DNA from: an uncultured Alistipes sp.
Lineage (GTDB): Bacteria; Bacteroidota; Bacteroidia; Bacteroidales; Rikenellaceae
Length of the DNA: 50,187 nucleotides
Assembly: GCA_948736885.1 (NCBI GenBank)
Contig: CAPXWY010000006.1
Location: forward strand, 1 to 50,187
Reading direction: 5' to 3'
Shown here: positions 1 to 7,928 of the stretch, in pieces
Layout of the letters: the number at the start of each line of letters is the position of its first letter
Numbering within the stretch: the stretch's first letter is position 1
Program-made: the position numbers and the translations under genes
Notes under the pieces: generated by a model
The model's database searches: none
What the model was told of the DNA's origin: nothing
What the model saw: the letters and a program-made list of their open reading frames with translations, nothing else

Positions 1-18
1 GCAGGCTGCGCCCGACAT
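1..18 (-). repeat. Truncated end of GC-rich palindromic repeat
   Basis: The first 18 bases are identical to 3322-3339, which is the end of a complete copy of the palindromic repeat at 3281-3339. The window therefore starts inside a copy placed just upstream of cassette A, the same arrangement as the copy upstream of cassette B. Confidence 0.6.
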
Positions 19-52
19 TCCGTACGAGGTGACTGCATTAACATTCGCAGTA

Positions 53-307
53 AAACCATTGTTCCGCACCCTCCGCTGCATTCCTCCGAGCGATTGCTTT
101 ACAGCGCCTGCTACGGGCTACCGCACCGAGTGGTCGGGAGCCTTGGACAACGTCGGCGGTCGCGGCTATGCGTGGGCTTCTTCGTCCTATGCGTCGGGGC
201 ATTCGAACGGTGCCCGGTTGCGTCTCGGTGCGGACATGGCGGATCTGTTGTCCAACTACAACCGTTCGTGCGGCTTTCCCGTGCGCTGCGTCCAAGCATC
301 TGCAGCT
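53..307 (+). pseudogene. Orphan cassette A: FISUMP/C-type-lectin-like C-terminal domain
   Basis: This open frame encodes only the last part of a domain common in Bacteroidales surface proteins, the Fibrobacter succinogenes major paralogous domain, whose C-terminus resembles C-type-lectin-fold variable domains. Visible landmarks are a PATGYR start, a GAL turn, an ASSSYASG block (consensus WSSSxYASG) and the terminal VRCVQASA. No full-length gene, signal peptide or plausible start lies upstream. Positions 53-155 and the last ~30 bases match cassette B almost exactly, while the ~150 bases between are different. It could be a decayed gene end or a donor cassette for recombination. No reverse transcriptase of a diversity-generating retroelement is present in the window. 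Confidence 0.55.
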
Positions 308-329
308 GTTTTTGAGAACCGGTGAGGAA

Positions 330-701
330 AGGTTCGTGTTTCGGGATGCCGGGGCTTCTGGAGTTATGTTGCCGCCCATAGATAGATCGGCCTGCGAAGT
401 GCGGCGGAACATAGTTCGGCGACGGGGAAAGCATAGCTCGGTCATGATGCCGGGGAGCAGGGAGCGGGCGTCGTCCGGTGCTCGGACCGCGGCAACGGAG
501 GTCGGCCGGGGTAACGAATCGTAACTTTGCAGCGAAAAAAGAAGCCTCCGAAAAGCCGTTTCAGCAAAATTAATCTTACCTTTGCGTAAGATCGGCGGCG
601 CTCCGGCCAATCGGGGCGGAACGGTTGTTGCCCGGCGGCTTGTGCCGTTGTTGTAGCCGGTCGGACCTATTCCCGAGGAAAATTCATCAAAAATAACTCA
701 C
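330..701. other. Intergenic region upstream of kbl
   Basis: About 370 bases with no supported gene. It holds two -7 type boxes (522-529 and 577-584), the second inside a short palindrome. No further structure is evident. Confidence 0.5.
573..592 (+). promoter_or_regulatory. Candidate kbl-lrp promoter with overlapping palindrome
   Basis: TACCTTTG at 577-584 matches the Bacteroidetes -7 consensus TAnnTTTG. It lies inside an inverted repeat with 7-bp arms, ATCTTAC (573-579) and GTAAGAT (586-592). A dyad over the -7 box is a plausible operator, and the downstream Lrp/AsnC regulator is the obvious candidate ligand; that link is inference. A second box, TAACTTTG, lies at 522-529. Confidence 0.45.
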
Positions 702-1889
702 ATGTACGGTAAAATCAAGGAACACCTGCAGCACGAGCTGGCCGAAATCAAGGCCGCGGGTCTCTACAAGACGGAACGCGTGATCGAGTCGCCCCAGCGG
801 GCCGAGATCGAAGTGGCAGGCCGCAAGGTGCTGAACTTCTGCGCCAACAACTACCTGGGTCTTTCGGACAATGCGCGGCTGATCGAAGCGGCGAAAAAGG
901 CGATGGACGCCCGTGGTTACGGCATGTCGTCGGTGCGTTTCATCTGCGGCTGCCAGGACATGCACAAGGAGCTGGAAAAGGCCGTGTCGGACTATTTCGG
1001 CACGGAGGATACGATTCTGTATGCCGCCTGCTTCGATGCCAACGGCGGCGTTTTCGAACCCCTTTTCACGGAGGAGGACGCCATCATCTCCGATGCGCTG
1101 AACCATGCGTCGATCATCGATGGCGTGCGTCTGTGCAAGGCCGTGCGCTATCGTTATGCCAATGCCGACATGGCCGAACTGGAGGAGTGCCTCAAGAAAG
1201 CGCAGGCGCAGCGTTTCCGCATCATCTGCACCGACGGGGTCTTCTCGATGGACGGCAATGCCGCTCCGCTGGACAAGATCTGCGCCCTGGCTGAGAAATA
1301 CGACGCTCTGGTGATGGTCGACGAGTGCCATTCGGCCGGTGTTCTGGGCAAGACGGGCCGCGGCATCACCGAACTTTACAACCTGCGCGGAGAGGTCGAC
1401 ATTCTGACCGGTACGCTGGGCAAGGCCTTCGGAGGTGCCGTGGGCGGTTTCACGACGGGCCGCAAGGAGATCATCGACATGCTGCGCCAGCGTTCGCGCC
1501 CCTATCTTTTCTCCAACTCGCTGCCTCCCGCCGTGGTGGGAGCCGGAATCGAGATGTTCCGCATGCTCGGCGAGAGCAACGAACTGCACGACCGTCTGGT
1601 GGCCAACGTGGAGCATTTCCGCGCCGGGATGATGGCTGCGGGCTTCGACATCAAGCCCACGCAGTCAGCCATCTGCGCCGTGATGCTCTACGATGCCAAG
1701 TTGTCGCAGGATTTCGCGGCCCGGCTGCAGGACGAAGGAGTCTTCGTAACGGGTTTCTACTACCCTGTCGTGCCCAAGGGGCAGGCCCGCATCCGCGTGC
1801 AGGTGTCGGCGGGTCACACCCCCGAACAACTCGACCGCTGCATTGCGGCTTTCGTGAAGGTGGGCAAGGAACTGAAAGTCATCGAATAA
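702..1889 (+). CDS. kbl: Glycine C-acetyltransferase (2-amino-3-ketobutyrate CoA ligase)
   Basis: A PLP-dependent alpha-oxoamine synthase of 395 residues, close to the 398 of E. coli Kbl. It interconverts 2-amino-3-ketobutyrate plus CoA with glycine plus acetyl-CoA, the second step of threonine catabolism after threonine dehydrogenase. The N-terminus has the family pattern NFCANNYLGLS (about 45-55). VDECHSAG (206-213) carries the cofactor Asp and the substrate-pocket His, and GTLGKAFGG places the PLP lysine at K241. The start ATG follows a purine-rich stretch and gives the expected N-terminus. No threonine dehydrogenase is adjacent. The Lrp/AsnC gene begins 12 bases downstream, so the two are probably one transcript. 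Confidence 0.93.
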   Translation: MYGKIKEHLQHELAEIKAAGLYKTERVIESPQRAEIEVAGRKVLNFCANNYLGLSDNARLIEAAKKAMDARGYGMSSVRFICGCQDMHKELEKAVSDYFGTEDTILYAACFDANGGVFEPLFTEEDAIISDALNHASIIDGVRLCKAVRYRYANADMAELEECLKKAQAQRFRIICTDGVFSMDGNAAPLDKICALAEKYDALVMVDECHSAGVLGKTGRGITELYNLRGEVDILTGTLGKAFGGAVGGFTTGRKEIIDMLRQRSRPYLFSNSLPPAVVGAGIEMFRMLGESNELHDRLVANVEHFRAGMMAAGFDIKPTQSAICAVMLYDAKLSQDFAARLQDEGVFVTGFYYPVVPKGQARIRVQVSAGHTPEQLDRCIAAFVKVGKELKVIE

Positions 1890-1901
1890 CGCGTAAATCC
1901 T

Positions 1902-2375
1902 ATGTCGAAAGTCACGTTGGACGCCATCGATCGTAAGATACTAAAGTATCTGATCAAGAACGCGCGGATGCCCTTCCTGGAGATCGCGCGCGAATGCGGC
2001 ATTTCGGGCGCCGCCATCCATCAGCGCATCCGCAAGCTCCACGACCAGGGGGTGATTCTGGGCAGCCGGCTGATCGTCGATCCCAAAACCATGGGTTTCG
2101 ACGTCTGCGCCTACATCAACATCACGCTCAAGGACCCGCAGCTGCTCAAGCCGACGGTGGAGAATCTGAAGGAGGTGCCCGAGATCGTGGAGTGCCACTT
2201 CGTCACCGGCAAGGGCAATATTCTGGTGAAGCTCTACTGCGTGGACAACGAACACCTCATGCAAACGATTTTCGAGGGCATTCTGCGCATCCAAGGTATC
2301 GCGACGACCGAAACCACCATCTCGCTCGAAGAATCGTTCCAGCGGCAGGTAAACGTCGATTTTATCGAGTCGTAA
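1902..2375 (+). CDS. Lrp/AsnC family transcriptional regulator
   Basis: A 157-residue protein of typical Lrp/AsnC length. Residues 1-60 form the AsnC-type helix-turn-helix (LDAIDRKILKYLIKNAR, then ISGAAIHQRIRKL), and residues 70-150 the RAM/AsnC effector-binding domain with the GxVxxCHxVTGxxNxLVKL-like pattern (VECHFVTGKGNILVKLYC). Such proteins are feast/famine regulators that bind amino acids. Co-transcription with kbl suggests it senses glycine, threonine or a related amino acid and controls this operon, perhaps through the palindrome at 573-592. The regulator's identity is firm; its ligand and targets are inferred from context. Confidence 0.9.
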   Translation: MSKVTLDAIDRKILKYLIKNARMPFLEIARECGISGAAIHQRIRKLHDQGVILGSRLIVDPKTMGFDVCAYINITLKDPQLLKPTVENLKEVPEIVECHFVTGKGNILVKLYCVDNEHLMQTIFEGILRIQGIATTETTISLEESFQRQVNVDFIES

Positions 2376-2437
2376 AGCCGGGGTCCGTCGGGTGGCCGCC
2401 CTACCCTACTCTGTTCGGCCCTGTTCGGCTGTGTTTG

Positions 2438-2470
2438 AATCCCCGATGCTTGCGAGCGTCGGGGATTTTG
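2438..2470 (+). terminator. Intrinsic terminator after lrp
   Basis: A 12-bp stem (AATCCCCGATGC at 2438-2449, paired with 2456-2467 through one G-U pair) closes a six-base loop and runs into a T-rich stretch. It lies 63 bases after the lrp stop and would end the kbl-lrp transcript. Confidence 0.7.
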
Positions 2471-2641
2471 TTGGACGGACCGAACCCGGGCTGGAACCGA
2501 TCGGTCGGACCGGGTTTGCGTCTTTTGCTTTTTGGGCGAATCCCTTTCCCTTGCTTTGTTCTTTGTTGGTGGTTGGGGCTTAACTTCGCTCGGGGCGTTT
2601 TTGGGGCGTTTCACGCCTTGTCTTGTCTCTTGTTCTGCCAC

Positions 2642-2686
2642 CCCATCCCACCCGGCCCCATCTCACCCGGCCCCATCCCACCCCGC
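2642..2686 (+). repeat. Three-copy 15-bp tandem repeat
   Basis: Three near-identical copies of CCCATCCCACCCGGC (2642-2656, 2657-2671, 2672-2686) differ by one or two bases. The region is strongly C-biased on this strand and non-coding. Confidence 0.75.
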
Positions 2687-2813
2687 CCCGCCGCTCCGTC
2701 TCTGCTCCAGTCATGCCCTGTCTCTCCTTACACTCGGGTTTTGGACCACTTTCTGGCGCCATCCGATTTGGCCGATTTTCCGTGTGAATAATTTTTGTTT
2801 TATCTTCGCTCCC

Positions 2814-2902
2814 GGCAACTTCACACCTGGAGTGGTGCGGATCATGGTTCGCATCAGCGTGGTTAGCAGATTCAGCAGTCCGCTGGCGGCGTAATGGCGC
2901 GG
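2814..2902 (+). repeat. P module, copy 1
   Basis: This ~85-bp sequence recurs at 24670-24755 and 49933-50023, in part at 24331-24358, and as a related segment in both structured-RNA elements. It runs from CAACTTCACACCTGGAGTGG to CAGCAGTCCGCTGGCGGCG. A -7-like box (TATCTTCG, about 2801-2808) lies immediately upstream. It precedes the palindromic repeats and cassette B, as copy 4 precedes another palindrome at the window end. Confidence 0.65.
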
Positions 2903-3040
2903 TGGGTTTATGTAAGAAAATAGTTGTTTCGGGTGCGCAGCGTTGCACGCGGGCCGCTGCCGGCTTGCGGTTTTGGTTCGGCAGAGATACCGGCACCGGC
3001 TTTTTGTCCGACGCGGTCGACCGGTGGCGCAAATGTTCTC

Positions 3041-3128
3041 GTGCCGAAGCCCGCGGGGCGAGCCCCGTTAAGAACGGGGATTTGTAAATTCTGCGAGCCT
3101 CCGCAGGGCGGGGCTTCGGCTCGCACGG
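3041..3128 (+). repeat. GC-rich palindromic repeat, forward copy
   Basis: GCCGAAGCCC (3043-3052) pairs perfectly with GGGCTTCGGC (3111-3120), and an inner CCCCGTT/AACGGGG hairpin sits between them. The same sequence with a shorter loop is present at 50111-50163. Confidence 0.7.
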
Positions 3129-3280
3129 CTGAAGCCGGTGTTTATCTCTGCAAACCGCGGTCGCCCCGAACATCTTTTCTCTCTATCTTCCCACTTTGCC
3201 GCCAGTTGACAACACCAGTCTGCCGCGGAGTTTGCGAACGATTTGCTGTCGTCGCCGTCGTTCGGCTCTTTGAGCCGTGC

Positions 3281-3339
3281 GGGCCGCAGCCTCCCGCAGC
3301 GGAGGCCCGCAAGCGTGCCCCGCAGGCTGCGCCCGACAT
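3281..3339 (-). repeat. GC-rich palindromic repeat, reverse copy
   Basis: This is the inverse orientation of the family seen at 22718 and 25161. GCAGCCT (3286-3292) pairs with AGGCTGC (3324-3330). Its end abuts cassette B exactly as the truncated copy at 1-18 abuts cassette A. Confidence 0.65.
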
Positions 3340-3342
3340 ATC

Positions 3343-3603
3343 CTTAAACCATTGTTCCGCATCCTCCGCTGCATTCCTCCGAGCGATTGCTTGACAGCGC
3401 CTGCTACGGGCTACCGCCGCGAGTCGTCGGGAGCCTTGACGAGCGGTGGTTCGAGCGGCAATTACCTTGCTTCGTCTCCCCGTTTCTCGGGCAGCCCCTA
3501 TGCGTGCTACTTCTCTTTAGGTGCCAGCAGTGTGCAGACGCTGAATGGAGGGAGCGGGTCTCGTGCTTTCGGTCTTTCCGTGCGCTGCGTCCAAGCATCT
3601 GCA
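3343..3603 (+). pseudogene. Orphan cassette B: FISUMP/C-type-lectin-like C-terminal domain
   Basis: The open frame carries PATGYR, then GALTSGGSSGNY, an ASSP block, and ends SVRCVQASA. Bases 3345-3447 match cassette A with few differences, after which the core diverges for ~150 bases before the shared ending GTGCGCTGCGTCCAAGCATC. There is no start codon context, signal peptide or upstream domain. The divergence covers most codon positions, including silent ones. It is therefore not a clean adenine-only pattern as in a fresh diversity-generating retroelement product; recombination between divergent paralogues fits better. Confidence 0.55.
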
Positions 3604-3683
3604 CCGAAGTTGCTTTTTGTTGCCTTCAGTCGGGATGCGGCGGTCGCTACCCTACTTTTTATATCGAAAAACGATAAATATTT

Positions 3684-3713
3684 TTTGATATTCAAAATTT
3701 GTGTATATATTTG
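3684..3713 (+). promoter_or_regulatory. Promoter of the ABC exporter operon
   Basis: TTTG (3684-3687) and TATATTTG (3706-3713), 18 bases apart, match the Bacteroidetes -33/-7 consensus. The predicted start near 3720 leaves a ~195-base leader before the ATPase gene. Confidence 0.7.
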
Positions 3714-3916
3714 CCGCGACAATACCTCGCAGTGCGGACGTATGTTCTCCTCTCGCCGGGTCGTTTCCCGCTTGGTGCGTCGTCGGTTTGCTGGCCGACG
3801 CCCGAAGATGTCGGCGGGTCGCTGTCCGGATGAAACGCAGTAAAGACGCAAAAGAAGAAGCTCTTGTGCGCCGAACGTTCGAAACAAACGATAAGACCCC
3901 TAAATAGATTCCGAAA

Positions 3917-4840
3917 ATGGATTTGCTAACAGTTGAACATGTCAGCAAGCATTACGCCCGGCACACGGCGCTGGACGATGTCTCGCTGGCCATTCCGCGC
4001 GGTTCGGTCTACGGCCTGCTCGGACCCAACGGAGCCGGCAAAACGACGCTGATCCGCATCATCAACCGCATCACGGCCCCCGATAGCGGGCGCGTGCTGT
4101 TCGGCGATCGCGAAATCGCCCCGGCCGATGTCTTGCGCATAGGTTATCTGCCCGAGGAGCGCGGTCTCTACAAAAAGATGAAGGTCGGCGAGCAGGCGCT
4201 CTTCTTCGCTCGGCTCAAGGGCCTTTCGCGGCGCGATGCCACGGCGCGGCTCAAGGTCTGGTTCGAGCGTTTCGGCATCGCCGACTGGTGGGACAAGAAG
4301 GTCGAGGAGCTCTCCAAGGGCATGGCGCAGAAGGTGCAGTTCATCGTCACGGTGCTGCACGAGCCCGAGCTGCTGATCTTCGACGAGCCGTTTTCGGGTT
4401 TCGACCCCATCAACGCCAATCTGCTGAAAGAGGAGATTCTGGCCTTGCGCGACAAGGGGGCGACGGTCATCTTCTCGACGCACAACATGTCGTCGGTGGA
4501 GGAGATCTGCGACCATATTACGTTGATCAACAAGTCGCACAACATCCTTTCGGGCCGTGTGGACGACATCCGCCGCCGGCATGGCGCCAATGTTTTCGAA
4601 GTGGCCTACCGGGGCGAGGAGGAGACCCTGCGACGGGTCGCCGGCGAACTGCAATGCCGGATTCTCGATGCCGAAGCCGAGGAGTCGGCTTATCGCACGC
4701 TCCGGCTGCAGGTTGCCGACGGAGGTGAAGTGCGGCGCGTCATCGCGGCGCTCAACGAGGCCGTCGAGCTGCGGTCGTTCCACGAAGTGATTCCCTCGAT
4801 GAACGATATCTTCATCCGGGCCGTCAACGGCACGCTCTGA
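3917..4840 (+). CDS. ABC exporter ATP-binding protein (NatA-like)
   Basis: A 307-residue ATPase subunit that would drive the ABC-2 permease encoded two genes downstream. Visible motifs are Walker A GPNGAGKT (36-43), the signature LSKGM (132-136), Walker B LLIFDE (152-157) and the switch His in STHN (H189). A ~80-residue C-terminal extension after the nucleotide-binding domain is typical of the NatA/CcmA-like class with DUF4162. The closest family architecture is the sodium-export type NatAB, but the substrate cannot be read from sequence. It is the first gene of a three-gene operon. Confidence 0.9.
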   Translation: MDLLTVEHVSKHYARHTALDDVSLAIPRGSVYGLLGPNGAGKTTLIRIINRITAPDSGRVLFGDREIAPADVLRIGYLPEERGLYKKMKVGEQALFFARLKGLSRRDATARLKVWFERFGIADWWDKKVEELSKGMAQKVQFIVTVLHEPELLIFDEPFSGFDPINANLLKEEILALRDKGATVIFSTHNMSSVEEICDHITLINKSHNILSGRVDDIRRRHGANVFEVAYRGEEETLRRVAGELQCRILDAEAEESAYRTLRLQVADGGEVRRVIAALNEAVELRSFHEVIPSMNDIFIRAVNGTL

Positions 4841-4854
4841 AAAATCCTGCAACC

Positions 4855-5031
4855 GTGAAAAAAGCAGAGAAGACCTTGCTGATGTTCTCCGGAGCCCTCC
4901 TTTTCGCCTGCGGTCTCGCCGGTCTGATCTGGCGCGCGACGGTCGAAAAGGCGGCCGTCTCCTTGATCTGGGTCATCATCTTCATGTCGGTCGGTGCCGT
5001 CCTGTTCGCATCGGCGCAGAATAAACAGTAA
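4855..5031 (+). CDS. Small two-helix membrane protein between ATPase and permease genes
   Basis: A 58-residue frame starts at a GTG 14 bases after the ATPase stop and ends 12 bases before the permease start. After a basic N-terminus (KKAEK) it has two hydrophobic segments, about residues 7-26 and 34-54, joined by a short charged loop (RATVEK). The tight spacing and uninterrupted frame support a real gene. I do not recognise a named family. It may be an accessory or stabilising subunit of the transporter, which is inference from position. Confidence 0.7.
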   Translation: MKKAEKTLLMFSGALLFACGLAGLIWRATVEKAAVSLIWVIIFMSVGAVLFASAQNKQ

Positions 5032-5043
5032 AATCACGAGTCC

Positions 5044-6366
5044 ATGTCCAACATTTTTCTTATCGTACAGCGCGAATTCAACGAGCGCGTCCGCAAGAAA
5101 TCTTTCATTGTCACTACCCTGCTGATGCCTGTGCTGATGCTCGGTCTGATGGCCGCTCCGGCGCTCATCATGCAGTTTTCGCGCGGCGACCGAAAGCGCA
5201 TCGCCGTGGTCGACGAGAGCGGCCTGGTGGCCTCCCGGCTGCAGAGCGGCGACGAACTGGTGTTCGAGCCGACGGACCTTGCGGCCGACGAGGCCCGGCG
5301 CGAGCTGACCGATCGTTTCGGGGTACTCTGCATCGGCAGCGACATTCTGACCAACCCCAACAACGTACGTCTGTACGCCAATTCATCGTCGTCGCTGACG
5401 GTCGAGAGCACCATCACGGGGCAGATCGAACAGATTCTGGAAGCCGAAAAGCTCAAGGGCTACAACATCGGGAACCTCTCGCAGATACTCGACGACGTGA
5501 AGACGACGGTCGTGATGCAGACCTATCGCAACGACAAGTCGCAGGAGGAGAATTCGCAGGCGCAGTCGTCGGTGGTGGCCACGGTGCTGGGATACGTGTT
5601 GGGTTTCGTGCTCTACATGTTCCTGCTGATCTACGGTTCGATGGTCATGCAGTCGGTCATCGAGGAGAAGAACAGCCGCGTGCTGGAGGTCATGGTGTCG
5701 TCGGTGCGGCCGTTCGACCTGATGCTGGGCAAGATTCTGGGCGTGGCGATGGTCGCTGTGGTGCAGATCGTGGTGTGGGCCGTGCTGATATGCGGCGTCG
5801 GCAGCGTGCTGATTCCCTCGCTGATGCCTTCCGACGTGATGGCCGGGGCGCAGGCCATGCAGGCGGGGCTGCCCGACGCGGCCGCTGCAGGCGGCATGGA
5901 CCCGACCATGCTGTCTGCCGTGGCGGCGATGACCGACATGGGTTATGTAGTGAAGATATTCGTCTGCCTGCTGCTCTTCGTATTCGGGGGCTACCTGCTC
6001 TACTCGGCGATGTTCGCCGCCGTGGGTTCGGCCGTCGACAGCGTGCAGGACGCCTCGCAGCTCCAGCTGCCCGTTACGCTGCCCGTCATTCTGGCGCTTT
6101 TCGCGATGTTCGCCGTGATCAAGGACCCCAATTCGCAGCTGGCGTTCTGGTTCTCGATGATTCCGCTCACGTCGCCCGTGGTGATGATGGCCCGCATCCC
6201 TTACGACATCCCGATGTGGGAAATCGTCCTGTCGCTGGCGCTGCTCTATGTTTCGTTCGTGGGGATGGTGTGGCTGGCGGCCAAAATCTACCGCGTCGGA
6301 ATCTTCATGTACGGCAAGAAACCCACGTTCCGCGAACTGGCCAAGTGGTTGAGGTACAAGTATTGA
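5044..6366 (+). CDS. ABC exporter permease (ABC-2 / NatB-like)
   Basis: A 440-residue integral membrane subunit. One N-terminal helix (about 20-42, LLMPVLMLGLMAAPALIM) is followed by a ~130-residue extracytoplasmic domain. Several helices then cluster from residue ~180 onward, with the conserved EEKNSRVLEVMVSSVRPFDLMLGKILG segment (about 204-230) that marks ABC-2 type 3 / NatB permeases. It pairs with the ATPase at 3917-4840. The exported substrate is unknown. Confidence 0.88.
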   Translation: MSNIFLIVQREFNERVRKKSFIVTTLLMPVLMLGLMAAPALIMQFSRGDRKRIAVVDESGLVASRLQSGDELVFEPTDLAADEARRELTDRFGVLCIGSDILTNPNNVRLYANSSSSLTVESTITGQIEQILEAEKLKGYNIGNLSQILDDVKTTVVMQTYRNDKSQEENSQAQSSVVATVLGYVLGFVLYMFLLIYGSMVMQSVIEEKNSRVLEVMVSSVRPFDLMLGKILGVAMVAVVQIVVWAVLICGVGSVLIPSLMPSDVMAGAQAMQAGLPDAAAAGGMDPTMLSAVAAMTDMGYVVKIFVCLLLFVFGGYLLYSAMFAAVGSAVDSVQDASQLQLPVTLPVILALFAMFAVIKDPNSQLAFWFSMIPLTSPVVMMARIPYDIPMWEIVLSLALLYVSFVGMVWLAAKIYRVGIFMYGKKPTFRELAKWLRYKY

Positions 6367-6458
6367 CGCTGTCGGTGTTTCGTGCCGGACAGCGGCCTTT
6401 CGGGGTCGGGCGGATCGTTAATTGTTAATTTTATAACGCAATTCTTGAATTTTTTCAT

Positions 6459-6466
6459 TAAATTTG
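6459..6466 (+). promoter_or_regulatory. -7 box upstream of pgk
   Basis: TAAATTTG matches TAnnTTTG and lies in an AT-rich stretch 55 bases before the pgk start. No convincing -33 TTTG is at the usual distance. Confidence 0.6.
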
Positions 6467-6521
6467 CGGCGCAGCGCACGTAACGTTAACGAACTACGAA
6501 ATATTTAACAGTCAAACAACT

Positions 6522-7784
6522 ATGATTTCGATCGACAACTACGATTTCAAGGGTAAGCGCGCGCTTATCCGTGTGGATTTCAACGTGCCCCTCGACGACA
6601 AGGGCCAGGTGACCGACGACACCCGCATCCGTGCGGCCGTGCCGACCATCAAGAAGGTGCTGTCGGAGGGCGGTTCGGTGATTCTGATGTCGCACATGGG
6701 ACGTCCCAAGAAGAATCCCGATCCCAAGTATTCGCTCGAGCAGATCGTGCCTGCCGTCGAGAAGAACCTCGGCGTGAAGGTCGCTTTCGCCGGCGACTGC
6801 ATGGGCGACAAGGCCGCCGAAATGGCCAAGGCGTTGAAGCCCGGCGAGGTGCTGCTGCTCGAAAACCTGCGTTTCTACGCCGAGGAGGAGGGCAAGCCCC
6901 GCGGTCTGGCCGAAGATGCCACCAAGGAGGAGAAGGACGCCGCCAAGAAGGCGCTGAAGGAGGGTCCGCAGAAGGAGTTCGTCAAGAAGCTCGCTTCGCT
7001 GGGCGACTGCTACATCAACGACGCGTTCGGCACGGCGCACCGCAAGCACGCATCGACCTACCTCATTGCCAAGTACTTCCCCAACGACAAGATGTTCGGC
7101 TACCTGATGGAGCGCGAGGTGAAGGCCATCGCCGCCGTCATGGAGAACCCCGCGCGCCCGTTCTGCGCCATCATCGGCGGTTCGAAGGTGTCGTCGAAGA
7201 TCGGCGTCATCAAAGCCTTGATCGAGAAGTGCGATTCGATCGTCATCGGCGGCGGCATGACCTATACGTTCGCCGCAGCGCAGGGCGGCAAGGTCGGCAA
7301 CTCGATCTGCGAGCCCGACATGTTCCCCGTGGCGCTCGAAATCCTGGAGCTGGCCAAGCAGAAGGGCGTGAAACTCGTCATGTCGTCCGATGCGCTCATC
7401 GCCGACGATTTCTCGCAGAACGCCAACACCAAGACCGCTCCGGCCAACGACATTCCCGACGGCTGGGAGGGTGTCGACATCGCCGACGAGGGCAAGAAGG
7501 CCTTCCGCGAGCATATCCTCGGCTGCAAGACCATCCTTTGGAACGGTCCCGTGGGCGTCTTCGAGATCGATAAGTTCGCTACGGGTTCCAAGGAGGTGGC
7601 GCTGGCCATCGCCGAGGCTACCAAGAACGGCGCCTATTCGCTCATCGGCGGCGGCGACTCGGTGGCCTGCATCAACAAGTTCGGTCTGGCCGATCAGGTC
7701 TCCTACATCTCGACGGGCGGCGGTGCGCTGCTCGAATACATCGAGTTCGGCGACCTGCCCGGTGTGGCGGCCATCCGCGAATAA
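6522..7784 (+). CDS. pgk: Phosphoglycerate kinase
   Basis: A 420-residue cytosolic glycolytic enzyme that transfers phosphate from 1,3-bisphosphoglycerate to ADP. The N-terminal lobe shows RVDFNVPL (about 17-24) and the substrate-binding SHMGRPK. The interdomain and C-terminal lobe show [19 protein letters not shown] and the nucleotide-binding GGGDSVA near the end. Length is slightly above the usual ~390-415. The gene is monocistronic, with a -7 box upstream and a strong terminator immediately downstream. Confidence 0.97.
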   Translation: MISIDNYDFKGKRALIRVDFNVPLDDKGQVTDDTRIRAAVPTIKKVLSEGGSVILMSHMGRPKKNPDPKYSLEQIVPAVEKNLGVKVAFAGDCMGDKAAEMAKALKPGEVLLLENLRFYAEEEGKPRGLAEDATKEEKDAAKKALKEGPQKEFVKKLASLGDCYINDAFGTAHRKHASTYLIAKYFPNDKMFGYLMEREVKAIAAVMENPARPFCAIIGGSKVSSKIGVIKALIEKCDSIVIGGGMTYTFAAAQGGKVGNSICEPDMFPVALEILELAKQKGVKLVMSSDALIADDFSQNANTKTAPANDIPDGWEGVDIADEGKKAFREHILGCKTILWNGPVGVFEIDKFATGSKEVALAIAEATKNGAYSLIGGGDSVACINKFGLADQVSYISTGGGALLEYIEFGDLPGVAAIRE

Positions 7785-7787
7785 ACA

Positions 7788-7820
7788 CGAAAAGGCCGCT
7801 CCCGAGGAGCGGCCTTTTCG
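7788..7820. terminator. Bidirectional intrinsic terminator after pgk
   Basis: A perfect 15-bp stem (7788-7802 with 7806-7820) closes a three-base loop, with an A-run on the left arm and a T-run on the right. It begins four bases after the pgk stop. Confidence 0.9.
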
Positions 7821-7928
7821 GTTGGTAATCTTGTATGCCGCGTCGGATCCCTCCGGCGGCACATGCAGCGGAAAGTTCGTCCGGTGGCTGGCTCCGGGCG
7901 GTTTCTACGAACGTTCAAAACTCCAAAC

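Larger units (their letters stand above)
2376..3916. other. Repeat-rich intergenic region between lrp and the ABC exporter
   Basis: About 1.5 kb without an intact gene. In order it holds a terminator, a short tandem repeat, a P module, a forward palindromic repeat, a reverse palindromic repeat, cassette B and an AT-rich promoter. Several open frames cross it but show no protein-family signal apart from cassette B. Confidence 0.6.

Noticed and set aside
3701..3907. A 68-codon frame before the ABC ATPase gene
   Set aside because: It starts at the predicted promoter itself, so its ATG would not be transcribed, and the sequence is unlike a protein.
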